Assembly (NCBI GenBank): GCA_964350865.1
Contig: CAYGLJ010000004.1
Span: forward strand, 1-60,173
DNA from: Pontimonas sp964350865
GTDB taxonomy: Bacteria > Actinomycetota > Actinomycetes > Actinomycetales > Microbacteriaceae
DNA length: 60,173 nt
Direction of reading: 5' to 3'
Below the pieces are notes generated by a model. That model saw nothing but the letters and a program-made list of their open reading frames with translations. It did not search any database and had not been told where the DNA came from. Position numbers and translations under genes: made by a program. Below are positions 13,216 to 21,946 of the stretch, in pieces; positions within the stretch are counted from its first letter, which is position 1; every line of letters starts with the position of its first letter.

Positions 13216-13564
13216 CGGGGTTCCCCACATCGAAACAGGTGTCTGACCCGGTGTGGCAGGCGGGCCCCGTTTGCTCGACCTCGGCGAGGAGTACGTCACC
13301 GTCGCAGTCCAACCGAATGCGCCGGGCAACTTGAATGTTCCCGCTCGTATCGCCTTTGCGCCAATATTCCCCGCGCGAACGGCTGAAATAGGTCACCCGA
13401 CCCTCCGCTAAAGTCCTCGTCAATGCCTCGACGTCCATCCAGGCCATCATGAGCACGGTCCGTGAGGAAGCATCCTGCGCAATACAGGGAATTAAGCCTT
13501 CAGAAGTGAACGTCGCGCGCTCCAGGATGGCGGGATCCGCGTCAACTACCCACGACGTACTCAT
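13208..13564 (-). CDS. hisI: Phosphoribosyl-AMP cyclohydrolase
   Basis: HisI opens the adenine ring of phosphoribosyl-AMP in histidine synthesis. The 118-residue protein has the family motifs MMAWMD, TYFSRSRGEYWRKG and SGN. The zinc-site cysteines are at DCDGD, GPACHTG and DTCFD. It is not fused to hisE, which is a separate gene upstream. The ATG overlaps the hisF stop by four bases and the 3' end overlaps trpE by eight. Confidence 0.96.
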   Translation of the reverse strand: MSTSWVVDADPAILERATFTSEGLIPCIAQDASSRTVLMMAWMDVEALTRTLAEGRVTYFSRSRGEYWRKGDTSGNIQVARRIRLDCDGDVLLAEVEQTGPACHTGSDTCFDVGNPDV

Positions 13565-14322
13565 CTCACCACCGCTCCTGCGCCCTCAAGTGCTCTCTTC
13601 ACATCCTGAACACTGACTTTATCGTGATGAAAAATTGACGCCGCGAGCACCGCGTCTGCTTCAGCTTCGTAGGCCCCTACCGCGTCCTCCGCTCGGCCGG
13701 CGCCTCCTGACGCGACGAGGGGAAGATCAGTAATCGCCCGAACGTCGCGAATCATCTCCACATCAAAACCCCGCTTGGTACCGTCAGCGTCGATGGAGTT
13801 GAGGAGAACTTCACCTGCACCTCGCCGTGACGCTTCGCGAACCCACTCGAGTGCATCGACGCCAGCGCTTTTGCGACCTCCGTGTGTGGTGACCACGTAA
13901 CCCGATGGCATAGCGGAGTCTCGCTTCGCGTCGACGGAAATCACGCACACTTGCTGACCGAAATGGGCGGCAATTTCGTCGAGGAGGTCCGGTCTCGCGA
14001 GGGCGGCGCTACTCACGCTGATTTTGTCGGCTCCGTGCTCGAGGAGGGTTCCCACATCGGAGACTGATCGAACACCGCCTCCAACGGTCAACGGGATGAA
14101 CACGTTCTCTGCTGTGTGACGAACAAGATCCAGGGTCGTTCGCCGGTCATCCACAGTCGCGGTGACATCGAGGAAGGTGATTTCATCGGCACCTTGTTCC
14201 CCATACAGGGCTGCCAGCTCAACGGGGTCCCCCGCATCAACGAGGTCGACGAAGTTCACTCCCTTCACGACGCGTCCCTTGTCGACATCGAGGCAGGGAA
14301 TCACCCGAACCGAGAGTGACAT
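13561..14322 (-). CDS. hisF: Imidazole glycerol phosphate synthase cyclase subunit
   Basis: HisF uses ammonia from the HisH glutaminase to close the imidazole ring and release AICAR. The 253-residue barrel has catalytic D12 in VIPCLDVDKGRVVKG and D131 in VISVDAK, plus phosphate-binding GGG and SGGAG loops. Its start overlaps the hisG stop by one base. Its partner hisH and the isomerase hisA are not in the window, so they must lie elsewhere. Confidence 0.97.
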   Translation of the reverse strand: MSLSVRVIPCLDVDKGRVVKGVNFVDLVDAGDPVELAALYGEQGADEITFLDVTATVDDRRTTLDLVRHTAENVFIPLTVGGGVRSVSDVGTLLEHGADKISVSSAALARPDLLDEIAAHFGQQVCVISVDAKRDSAMPSGYVVTTHGGRKSAGVDALEWVREASRRGAGEVLLNSIDADGTKRGFDVEMIRDVRAITDLPLVASGGAGRAEDAVGAYEAEADAVLAASIFHHDKVSVQDVKRALEGAGAVVR

Positions 14323-15167
14323 TAGATGCGGGCGGCGTGAATGGCAGACACAAGTATCGCGCGCGCACCGAGCGCGTAAAGCTTGTCCATGACCTGGTTG
14401 GCGTCGTCTCTCGGGACCATAGCCCGGACAGCAACCCAGGACGGGTCTCGGAGCGGAGAGACGGTGGGTGATTCGAGTCCAGGGGTGATCGCTGAGGCTT
14501 CTTCCAGAAGCGCTTGCGGGAGGTCATAATCCATCAACACATACTGCTTCGCCACCCACACACCGTGGAGTCTTCTTCGCAGCGTTTCAATGCCCGGGAT
14601 GTCAGGGGTGAGACTGATCAGAATTGCTTCGGACTCCAAGATAACCGGACCAAAAATCTCGAGCCCTTGGGCTTTGAGGGTCGCTCCTGTGGAAACGACA
14701 TCCGCAACAGCGTCGGCAACCCCTAATCGAACGGCGGACTCCACCGCGCCATCGAGGGACACGATGTCTGCTGTCACGCCTGCTCTCGCGAGGAAGTCTC
14801 CGACCAAACCCGGGTAGGACGTTGCCACGCGCTTGCCATCCAGGTCTGTCACGTCGGATATTCCTGCGGGTCCGGCAAATCGAAAAGTCGAGTGGCCAAA
14901 GCCCAGTGGCTGTATTTCAAGGGCCTCGGTGTCCGAATCTAGTAGGAGGTCGCGCCCAGTTATCCCGACGTCTAGCGCACCTGAGCCGACATAGGTGGCA
15001 ATGTCTCGAGGTCTCAGAAAGAAGAACTCGACACCATTTCGCGGGTCGGGAACTGTAAGGGCTCGAGGATCTCTCCGACCCACGTAGCCAGCCTCGACGA
15101 GCATCGAACTGGCGGTTTCGGAGAGAGTTCCCTTATTGGGAACGGCAATACGAAGCGGTGTCGTCAT
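14322..15167 (-). CDS. hisG: ATP phosphoribosyltransferase, long form
   Basis: HisG joins ATP and PRPP in the first, feedback-regulated step of histidine synthesis. The 281-residue length fits the long form with a C-terminal ACT-like regulatory domain, so no HisZ partner is needed. It begins TTPLRIAVPNKG and has GVADAVADVVSTGATL as the PRPP-binding region. ATG 15167 is chosen because it makes a four-base overlap with hisE. The open frame continues upstream into hisE without family-like sequence. Confidence 0.95.
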   Translation of the reverse strand: MTTPLRIAVPNKGTLSETASSMLVEAGYVGRRDPRALTVPDPRNGVEFFFLRPRDIATYVGSGALDVGITGRDLLLDSDTEALEIQPLGFGHSTFRFAGPAGISDVTDLDGKRVATSYPGLVGDFLARAGVTADIVSLDGAVESAVRLGVADAVADVVSTGATLKAQGLEIFGPVILESEAILISLTPDIPGIETLRRRLHGVWVAKQYVLMDYDLPQALLEEASAITPGLESPTVSPLRDPSWVAVRAMVPRDDANQVMDKLYALGARAILVSAIHAARI

Positions 15168-15427
15168 AGTTCCCGGTACACATCCTCGGTCGTTAGACCT
15201 TTCGCGATCATCAAGACCTGCAGGTGATAGATCAATTGCGAGATTTCGGTTGCCAGAGCTTCCGCACTTTCGTGCTCTGCTGCCATCCACACCTCAGAAG
15301 CTTCTTCCACAATCTTCTTGCCAATCGCGTGGACACCCTTGTCCAGGAGAGCCACAGTCGCGGAGCCCTCGGTGCGGTCGACAGAAAGTGCCTGAAGCTC
15401 GAGGAAGAGGTCGTCGAAGGTTTTCAC
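15164..15427 (-). CDS. hisE: Phosphoribosyl-ATP pyrophosphatase
   Basis: HisE removes pyrophosphate from phosphoribosyl-ATP, the second step of histidine synthesis. The 87-residue protein is the usual length. It has the nucleotide-pyrophosphohydrolase pattern KKIVEEASEVWMAA followed by EISQLIYHLQVLM. The start is GTG 15427 (KTFDDLF follows), with GGGG just upstream. An in-frame ATG further up would add 34 residues not seen in the family. It begins the his-trp series after a 25-base gap from the FKBP gene. Confidence 0.93.
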   Translation of the reverse strand: MKTFDDLFLELQALSVDRTEGSATVALLDKGVHAIGKKIVEEASEVWMAAEHESAEALATEISQLIYHLQVLMIAKGLTTEDVYREL

Positions 15428-15452
15428 TACCCCAGGGTACCCGGCTGGAGAA

Positions 15453-15818
15453 CTAGCGAGTGCCGAGAAGGTCGATGGCAAACACGAGCGTCCGACCGGA
15501 AAGGCGATGACCTCCACCGGCTGGTCCATAAGCCCAGGAGGGCGGGCAGGTCAGAAGTCGGCGTCCGCCCACTTTCATTCCCGGGATGCCCTCCTGCCAC
15601 CCCTTGATAAGGCTTGCAAGGGGGAACTGAATGGACTCACCTCGGCTCCAGGATGAGTCAAACTCTTCGCCCGTCTCAAAATCAACGCCCACGTAGTGAA
15701 CTTCCACTACCGATCCAGGAGCGGCTTCGTCCCCTTCTCCGAGGAAGACGTCCTCCACCACCATCTCGGTGGGCTCAGGCCCCATCTGTGGCTCAATCTC
15801 GGGTTTCGTGCGGTCCAT
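15453..15818 (-). CDS. FKBP-type peptidyl-prolyl cis-trans isomerase
   Basis: This protein should speed proline isomerisation during folding. It is 121 residues long with no signal peptide, so it is cytoplasmic. One FKBP domain is visible: VVEVHYVGVDFETGEEFDSS, then FPLASLIKGWQEGIPGMKVGG, then PPSWAYG and a closing LVFAIDLLG. It lies two bases after rpe and 25 bases before hisE. Its place between carbon metabolism and histidine genes gives no clear hint at a client. Confidence 0.92.
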   Translation of the reverse strand: MDRTKPEIEPQMGPEPTEMVVEDVFLGEGDEAAPGSVVEVHYVGVDFETGEEFDSSWSRGESIQFPLASLIKGWQEGIPGMKVGGRRLLTCPPSWAYGPAGGGHRLSGRTLVFAIDLLGTR

Positions 15819-15820
15819 GG

Positions 15821-16486
15821 CTAGTTCCTTTCCTGGGGTTGCGCAGAATTCCTCAACGCTTGAATGTTCTCTGCCGGAACACCGTGACCGTAGACGCTAG
15901 ACCCAGCGACAAAGGTATTGGCGCCATGCCGCAACGCCACGGGCAAGGTGTCCACGGTGATGCCTCCGTCCACCTCCACAAGCGGACTGAGCCCGTTCTG
16001 GTCGAGATAGTCGCGCAATTGGTCCAGCTTAGGCATCATCTCGGACATGAAGGGTTGTCCGCCAGCTCCGGGCTCGACTGTCATGATGAGCACCATGTCA
16101 GCCATGTGAAAGAAATCTCGGTAGGGATCTAATGACGTCCCTGGTTTGAGCGCAATGCCAGCTTTCGCACCGTGGGACTGAATCGCGCGCAGCGTCGCTC
16201 CAATATCCCGAGCCGCTTCAACGTGAAACGTCACAGACTGCGCGCCTATCTCGGCATATCCGGGCGCAAAGGTATCGGCATCCTCAATCATGAGGTGAAC
16301 GTCGAGGGGCACCGGTGAGACCTCGACGATGCGTTTCACCATTTGAGGCCCAAAAGTCAAGGCTTCGACGAAGTGATTGTCCATGACGTCAACATGGACC
16401 GCATCTGCCGTGGCGATTCGCTGAAGTTCGGATTCCATGTTGACAAAGTCGGCAGAAAGCACGCTCGGGTGCACGCGGATGTCCAC
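15821..16486 (-). CDS. rpe: Ribulose-phosphate 3-epimerase
   Basis: Rpe interconverts ribulose 5-phosphate and xylulose 5-phosphate in the pentose phosphate pathway. The 221-residue barrel has PSVLSADF near the start, the metal-binding HVDVMDNHFV (H31, D33), TVEPGAGGQ and EVDGGI. The start is GTG 16486, since this gives the normal family N-terminus. The purine-rich GGGGGA is almost touching this codon, which is unusually close. A GTG four codons later is the alternative. Confidence 0.95.
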   Translation of the reverse strand: MDIRVHPSVLSADFVNMESELQRIATADAVHVDVMDNHFVEALTFGPQMVKRIVEVSPVPLDVHLMIEDADTFAPGYAEIGAQSVTFHVEAARDIGATLRAIQSHGAKAGIALKPGTSLDPYRDFFHMADMVLIMTVEPGAGGQPFMSEMMPKLDQLRDYLDQNGLSPLVEVDGGITVDTLPVALRHGANTFVAGSSVYGHGVPAENIQALRNSAQPQERN

Positions 16487-16499
16487 TCCCCCAGCCTAC

Positions 16500-17840
16500 C
16501 TAGAGCGCTCGCTGAATCAGTTGGATGAACATGCCGTCGGTTCCATGACGGTGTGTCCAGAGCTGCACCGCCGTTCCGCGACGGTGCCCGGCGATCGGGG
16601 TCGCCACAATGCCCTCCAGCACAGAAGGGGTGTCCAGCACGCGAAGCCCCCTGTCGTCACCGACCACACTGAGGATAATTTTGGTGGTCTCCTCCACTAC
16701 GGGTGAACACGTGACATAGGCCAAATAGCCTCCTGGAGCGAGCGAGTCGAGTCCGTTTCGAAGAAGAGCTTTCTGCGTCTCCTGCAGCGCCGGAATAATC
16801 TCTGGAGTCTTGACCCAGCGCGCTTCTGGTCGCCGACGCAACGCCCCAAGACCGGAGCAGGGAGCATCGAGAAGGATGCGCGAGAATCTCTCAGTCCGGG
16901 GCCTGCTGGAATCGCCCACTTCTGTGGTTATCGCGGCGGGAAATTTTTCCCGGATGGCGGACGTCGAATCCTCTACGAGCGCGGATCTGTGTTCAGAAAT
17001 CTCACTGGCGAGAACCGATGCGCCCACGGCGCAGGCTTCAGCCCCGAGTATGGCCGTCTTTCCTCCAGGCCCGGCACACATATCCCAGAACGTGTCAGCT
17101 GACGTGAGTGGCGCGACTCTGGTGAGCAGGAGTGCCGCGAGCTGGGAACCCTCGTCTTGCACCCGAATGACTTTCTCCACGACACCCGCGACTGCCCCCG
17201 GGTCACCTCCCTGGAGGGTGGACCCCAGTGGCGAAAACGGGGTAGTGGAGCCTTCCTCTGGCTCGGAGAACCCCGGCAGATGACACAGCGTAACCAGCGG
17301 CGCTTGATTGTGTGAGTCGAGAGCAACGTCTAGCTCTCCGCTCCCGTCGCATTCAGCGAGTGCATGCTCCAGCAACGCTGCAACCCAGGAGGGATGCGAG
17401 CGTAATGAAGTGGTGGACTGGCCGATGACTCGGTCCCAATATTCCGATGGATGGGCCGATACCGCGCGCAAGGCCGCATTCACAAGCCCCGTGACCCGGT
17501 GAAGTCCACGGCTCTTCGCCAGACGGACGCTCTCGTGCACGGCAGCATGGCTTCCCACTCTCATCCGAATCAGCTGGTAAACCCCCAGTCGAAGGACCGT
17601 CCGAACCTCCGGTTCGAGTGCGGAAGCATCGCGACGCGTTGCTTCTTTGATAACGGTGTCCAATTCGCCCTGCGCTCGGAGTGAACCGTAAACCAGTTCT
17701 GTCACAAACCCACGATCGCGCTCGTCGAGGTGCGATCGCGCCAGAGCGGAAGGGAGCGCCAGGTTCGCGTAGGCACCCTCTCGTTCCACCGCAAGAGCAA
17801 CGTCGAAGGCCACCTCTCGCGAGGTGGAGACGTTAGGCAC
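16500..17840 (-). CDS. rsmB: 16S rRNA (cytosine(967)-C(5))-methyltransferase
   Basis: RsmB methylates a cytosine in helix 31 of 16S rRNA with S-adenosylmethionine. The 446-residue protein has an N-terminal NusB-like RNA-binding domain (about 1-140) and a Rossmann methyltransferase domain. That domain carries WDMCAGPGGKT, the DAPCSGLG cysteine and the second catalytic YVTCSP. The start is taken at GTG 17840, giving an 8-base overlap with fmt. A further in-frame ATG upstream lies inside fmt. It is next to fmt, as in many bacteria. Confidence 0.93.
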   Translation of the reverse strand: MPNVSTSREVAFDVALAVEREGAYANLALPSALARSHLDERDRGFVTELVYGSLRAQGELDTVIKEATRRDASALEPEVRTVLRLGVYQLIRMRVGSHAAVHESVRLAKSRGLHRVTGLVNAALRAVSAHPSEYWDRVIGQSTTSLRSHPSWVAALLEHALAECDGSGELDVALDSHNQAPLVTLCHLPGFSEPEEGSTTPFSPLGSTLQGGDPGAVAGVVEKVIRVQDEGSQLAALLLTRVAPLTSADTFWDMCAGPGGKTAILGAEACAVGASVLASEISEHRSALVEDSTSAIREKFPAAITTEVGDSSRPRTERFSRILLDAPCSGLGALRRRPEARWVKTPEIIPALQETQKALLRNGLDSLAPGGYLAYVTCSPVVEETTKIILSVVGDDRGLRVLDTPSVLEGIVATPIAGHRRGTAVQLWTHRHGTDGMFIQLIQRAL

Positions 17841-18753
17841 GAAAGCCCACCCCCGGCGGAAGGCCTCGAAACCAATCCTTGGCATCCATCACTGACTTCC
17901 CGGCAGGTTGTACCGATGTGACAACTATGGCTGTTGACGCGGTCCCCACGGCAATGCCGTCTATATGGGTCGCAAGTTCGCCAGGACGAAGGCCACCGGA
18001 GCTGACATCCGGCCACGCAGAAATTATCTTGACACGTTGGCCGTTGTCATCTCGCACAGCGAAGCATCCTGGTTCTTCTCCCCATGCGCGCAGCTGGTTA
18101 TAGAGATCATCCGCAGTGCTCAACCACGCCAGCTCCCCCACATCTTTGGGTGGCTTAGGGGCGTAACTGGGTTCTCCTCCTTGTGCCGACACCGTGAGCG
18201 ACCCAGCGTCAATGTCCTCCAGCAGAGCTAACACGGGTTCCGGTGCCATGTCCGCAAGTTTCGTCAGCACTGTACCCGCAGTGTCGTGGGGTGCGATGGG
18301 GTATGACCTGACATGGGCTACAGGGCCGGTGTCGAGCCCCTGCTCAAGGCGAAAGACGCTCACACCTGTGGTCTTATCCCCTGCCGCCAGCGCGTAGGGA
18401 ACTGGGGCGGCCCCCCGCCATCGTGGAAGTAGTGAGAAATGAACGTTCCACCAGCCGTGAGGGACACTGGAGAGCTCGTTGACGCTCAACAGTCGGCCAT
18501 AGGCCACCACAATGGCGATGTCGGGTTCCCACTCTGTCAGCGCCCTCAGGACATCGTCAGGAGACTCGGGGGTCGCCACTGGAACCTCGATCTCCCGTGC
18601 AACTCGCGCGACCGGCGTTGGCGTGAGTACCTGTTTCCTCCCCACTGGACGCGCGGGTTGGGTGAGAGCACCGACCAAGGTGTGCGGAGACGCATGGAGC
18701 GCTCTGAGGGTAGGAAGTGCCACCTCTGGACTTCCGGCAAAGACAACGCGCAT
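17833..18753 (-). CDS. fmt: Methionyl-tRNA formyltransferase
   Basis: Fmt formylates initiator methionyl-tRNA from 10-formyl-tetrahydrofolate. The 306-residue protein begins MRVVFAGSPEVALP. It carries the catalytic signature WNVHFSLLPRWRGAAP followed by LDTGPV, and a C-terminal tRNA-binding domain. ATG 18753 gives the family-typical start; 14 extra in-frame codons upstream are not family-like. It follows priA after 38 bases and overlaps rsmB. Confidence 0.96.
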   Translation of the reverse strand: MRVVFAGSPEVALPTLRALHASPHTLVGALTQPARPVGRKQVLTPTPVARVAREIEVPVATPESPDDVLRALTEWEPDIAIVVAYGRLLSVNELSSVPHGWWNVHFSLLPRWRGAAPVPYALAAGDKTTGVSVFRLEQGLDTGPVAHVRSYPIAPHDTAGTVLTKLADMAPEPVLALLEDIDAGSLTVSAQGGEPSYAPKPPKDVGELAWLSTADDLYNQLRAWGEEPGCFAVRDDNGQRVKIISAWPDVSSGGLRPGELATHIDGIAVGTASTAIVVTSVQPAGKSVMDAKDWFRGLPPGVGFRA

Positions 18754-18791
18754 TCCACTGAGCCTAGTAATGCCAACCTCTCGGGAGGATC

Positions 18792-20756
18792 TCACTCTCC
18801 GGCGAGTGTGTCCAAGGCCAGAGGATCATCGACGACAATCTTCACCCGTTCCTCCGTCGACCGTCGGGGACCACTGGCCATCTTCTGCCTCCAGAACGCA
18901 AGTTCCTTCGCGACCGGCTCTCCGAGTGCGTAGGGAAAACGAATCACAGTAAGCACCGCGCCTCCGCCAACAGAGACAGGCCCCAACGAGTCAATCTGCG
19001 ACGACAGCGCGCTCAGTGCGTCACGGATCGAATCCACGTCCTGGGATGGCCCCGTCAGCGACGCTATGCGCAAAGCCGGAGGAAGCTTGAGGGTTACCCG
19101 TTGCGCTAGTTCGTGGCGAAGGAGTTGCGTCCAGGTCCCCGCGGCGAGCGCCATAGCAGGTGGCCCGTCAAGGTCGGTCACGTAACAGAGCCCGTCCTCG
19201 GCCGTGTACGACACAGCGTGCTCCCACGCGTGAACAGATTCCTCCAGCGCACCCAGAGAGTCACGCTGCAACATGGCGGCACCATCCAGCAGTAAGACCA
19301 TGGAATAGCCGCCGGGCGTCACGGGCTCTGATCCTCGTGTCGCCACGACAAGAGCGGGAGAACGGGGCACGCTGACAACCCGGTTGTCGCCATCAGAGCG
19401 AATGACGGGGACAGAAGGAAATGACTTGCCAAGATCCGAGACCGTGCGCCCAATGCCTTGCCCTCGCGGCTGAAGCTCTGTGCCAGAACACTCAGGACAC
19501 GTCCATCGCGCAGCGACGACACCGCACCAAAGGCAGGACGGATTGCCTTTCGCGGAGGACATGCGCAAGGGTCCACCACAGTGCGCACAGGCTGCTTTCG
19601 ACTTGCACTGCGCACAACTCAGACCGGGGGAAAAACCGCTTCGGAAAACCTGAATGAGCACTGGCCCGCTCTCTAGGGCCACCTTCACCGCTTGATACAC
19701 AGTGGAGGGGAGCCTTGCCGGAGACGACAGAGCGTCCTGGCTCATGGTCAACGATGTCGGAACGACGCGTGGTCGGGTGTTGTTCTCCGCTGAGTGCTCG
19801 GCGATATAGCCCATGTCAATCCACCGACGAACCGCCAAACTGGGGGTCATGCTGGCGAAACACACGGCAACGTTCTCCATCGAGTTCCTCAGCAATGCGA
19901 TATCTCTGGTGTGCGGGTAGGGAGCGAGTGGCTCTCGATGGGCAGAATCGGCATCGTCCAGGACAATGATGAGCCCCAGATTATGAGCCGGCGCATAGAC
20001 AGCATGGCGGCTTCCCACCACGATGACCGGCGAGGGCTCCAGCGTGCGGAGATAGTGTGCGTAGCGCTGTGCCGGTGGCTGATCACCGACAAGTAGCGCA
20101 ATCCGATTCTCCGGCACAACCTCTTTCAGCGAGACCCAACACTGGTCAACATCGCGCCAATCTGGGCACACGACGATGACAGACTTCCCTTGGCCTAGCG
20201 TCTGAGCCGCCAAATGCGCGACAGTCTCCCGGGAACGAGGGACCACCGTTTCGGTGGCGGGCACCGCCATGCCATAGGGAAGCAATAGCTGGGAGCGCAC
20301 ACCAGGTTCGAGTAGCTCCGGAAAGGCCAGCGTTGACGATTCCAACTCCGGCTCGTCCCCCTGACTGCCCTGTCGCGCATCGAGGGCCGCACCGTCTTGC
20401 CACCAGGCCTTCTCGGTCTTTACGTACCGCTTGGGAATCGCGAGTCTCAAGACATCTGCGGCGTTTCCGGCCGATCGTGCGGCTACCGCACTGGCAAGGC
20501 TCCAGAGTTGGGGTGGAAGAACCGGAACTGGGGACACCAACTCTGCGATCGCCACCAAGTTTCCGGAGTGCTCGCTCTCGTTGGAGCACTCGACGACGAA
20601 GCCCTCAGCAAGACGCTTCGCCGACCGGAGTGGGACGCGGACACGGACACCCTCTCGGACGTCCAACTCAGGGGGAATCAGATAGTCAAAGAGGCGACTG
20701 AGCTGAGGCAGGCGGGAGTCCAGAACAACGCGTGCTACTCGCCTTCTATCGCTCAC
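18792..20756 (-). CDS. priA: PriA-like primosomal protein without helicase motor motifs
   Basis: PriA rebuilds replication forks away from oriC. The 654-residue protein keeps the N-terminal 3' DNA-binding domain and eight zinc-type cysteines (C381, C384, C390, C393, C408, C411, C420, C423). The helicase motifs are gone. The Walker A position (about 157-170) has no GxGKT, and the Walker B/DEAH equivalent reads LDDADSAH (266-273). Loss of the motor is known for actinobacterial PriA, so this is a lineage trait rather than a broken gene. It may act as a structural loader. The GTG start overlaps the metK stop by four bases. Confidence 0.9.
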   Translation of the reverse strand: MSDRRRVARVVLDSRLPQLSRLFDYLIPPELDVREGVRVRVPLRSAKRLAEGFVVECSNESEHSGNLVAIAELVSPVPVLPPQLWSLASAVAARSAGNAADVLRLAIPKRYVKTEKAWWQDGAALDARQGSQGDEPELESSTLAFPELLEPGVRSQLLLPYGMAVPATETVVPRSRETVAHLAAQTLGQGKSVIVVCPDWRDVDQCWVSLKEVVPENRIALLVGDQPPAQRYAHYLRTLEPSPVIVVGSRHAVYAPAHNLGLIIVLDDADSAHREPLAPYPHTRDIALLRNSMENVAVCFASMTPSLAVRRWIDMGYIAEHSAENNTRPRVVPTSLTMSQDALSSPARLPSTVYQAVKVALESGPVLIQVFRSGFSPGLSCAQCKSKAACAHCGGPLRMSSAKGNPSCLWCGVVAARWTCPECSGTELQPRGQGIGRTVSDLGKSFPSVPVIRSDGDNRVVSVPRSPALVVATRGSEPVTPGGYSMVLLLDGAAMLQRDSLGALEESVHAWEHAVSYTAEDGLCYVTDLDGPPAMALAAGTWTQLLRHELAQRVTLKLPPALRIASLTGPSQDVDSIRDALSALSSQIDSLGPVSVGGGAVLTVIRFPYALGEPVAKELAFWRQKMASGPRRSTEERVKIVVDDPLALDTLAGE

Positions 20757-21937
20757 AATCCACTAGCTTGGCGCAACTCCTCCACTCGGTTAAGTCGCTC
20801 CCACGGAAAATCACGGTCGGTCCGACCGAAATGCCCGTAGGCAGCGGTGGGCAGGAAGGGTGTGTCGAGCAGCTCGAGTTGCTCGATGATCGCCTTAGGC
20901 CGCAGGTCAAACACGGTCGCTATCGCTTTTTCAATGGTCTCCGCAGGGACCTTTTCCGTGCCGAAGGTCTCCACGAAGATGCTGACGGGGTGGGCAGTTC
21001 CGATGGCGTAGGACACCTGTATCTCCGCCTTGTCCGCCAAGCCTGCCGCTACGACGTTTTTTGCAACCCAACGCAGAGCGTATGCCGCCGAGCGATCAAC
21101 TTTGGTGGGGTCCTTGCCGCTGAAAGCTCCACCACCATGTCTGGACGCACCGCCGTAGGTATCCACGATAATTTTGCGGCCCGTCAAACCTGCATCGCCA
21201 TCAGGACCGCCCGTGACAAACGGACCACTGGGGTTAATGAGGTAGCGAGTGTGAGTGGAGTCCAGATCCACCAAAGAAAGCACGGGCTCGATTACGTGCT
21301 TCTTCAGATCGGCCTCGATCTGGTCATGCTCAACGCCGGGGTCGTGCTGGGTTGATATGACGACGGTTGTTAGTTCGACAGGTTTTCCATCCTCGAACCC
21401 GATGGTCACCTGAGTCTTGCCATCCGGCCGCAAGTAAGGAACCAATCCTGATTTTCGAGCGATGGAGAGTTGCTGTGCAAGCCGATGCGCAAGCCACAGA
21501 GGCATCGGCATGTAGGACTCAGTCTCAGTGGTCGCGAAACCGAACATGATTCCTTGATCGCCTGCGCCAAGGGTGTCGTAAGGATCTTCCGAGCCACCGG
21601 TACGGGCTTCTAGAGCGGAATCCACACCGTGCGCAATATCGGCGGATTGTTGCCCCAAGGAGAGGTGCCAGGCGAAGCCATCTGCATCGATACCAATCGA
21701 TACATCCGTGTAGCCGATGGAACGCACGAGGTCACGCACAATCTTTTCGACGTCAACTGTGGCATTCGAGGTAACCTCACCCGCGACATGGATCATATTT
21801 CCCGCACTCAGTGACTCGATGGCACACCGAGAATTCTTGTCCCCCGCCAGGAACGCGTCCAACAATGCGTCACTGATCTGGTCGCACATCTTGTCTGGGT
21901 GACCCTCAGTGACAGATTCAGAACTGAAGTACCTCAT
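20753..21937 (-). CDS. metK: S-adenosylmethionine synthetase
   Basis: MetK makes S-adenosylmethionine from methionine and ATP. The 394-residue protein has SESVTEGHPDK (H13, D15, K16), the GAGDQGIMFG loop and the phosphate-binding GGAFSGKDPTKVDRS. It follows coaBC after 9 bases, leaving no room for a SAM riboswitch in front. It is coupled to priA by a four-base overlap. SAM from this enzyme is used by neighbours such as RsmB. Confidence 0.97.
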   Translation of the reverse strand: MRYFSSESVTEGHPDKMCDQISDALLDAFLAGDKNSRCAIESLSAGNMIHVAGEVTSNATVDVEKIVRDLVRSIGYTDVSIGIDADGFAWHLSLGQQSADIAHGVDSALEARTGGSEDPYDTLGAGDQGIMFGFATTETESYMPMPLWLAHRLAQQLSIARKSGLVPYLRPDGKTQVTIGFEDGKPVELTTVVISTQHDPGVEHDQIEADLKKHVIEPVLSLVDLDSTHTRYLINPSGPFVTGGPDGDAGLTGRKIIVDTYGGASRHGGGAFSGKDPTKVDRSAAYALRWVAKNVVAAGLADKAEIQVSYAIGTAHPVSIFVETFGTEKVPAETIEKAIATVFDLRPKAIIEQLELLDTPFLPTAAYGHFGRTDRDFPWERLNRVEELRQASGL

Positions 21938-21946
21938 GAGCCCTAC

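Noticed and set aside
13208..13270. Trp leader peptide or attenuator before trpE
   Set aside because: This space is coding sequence of hisI, and no run of Trp codons followed by a terminator is visible.
13216..13329. Longer N-terminus for trpE starting at 13329
   Set aside because: The added 38 residues are a shifted reading of hisI and do not look like TrpE.
21938..21946. Possible SAM riboswitch before metK
   Set aside because: Only nine bases separate coaBC and metK.
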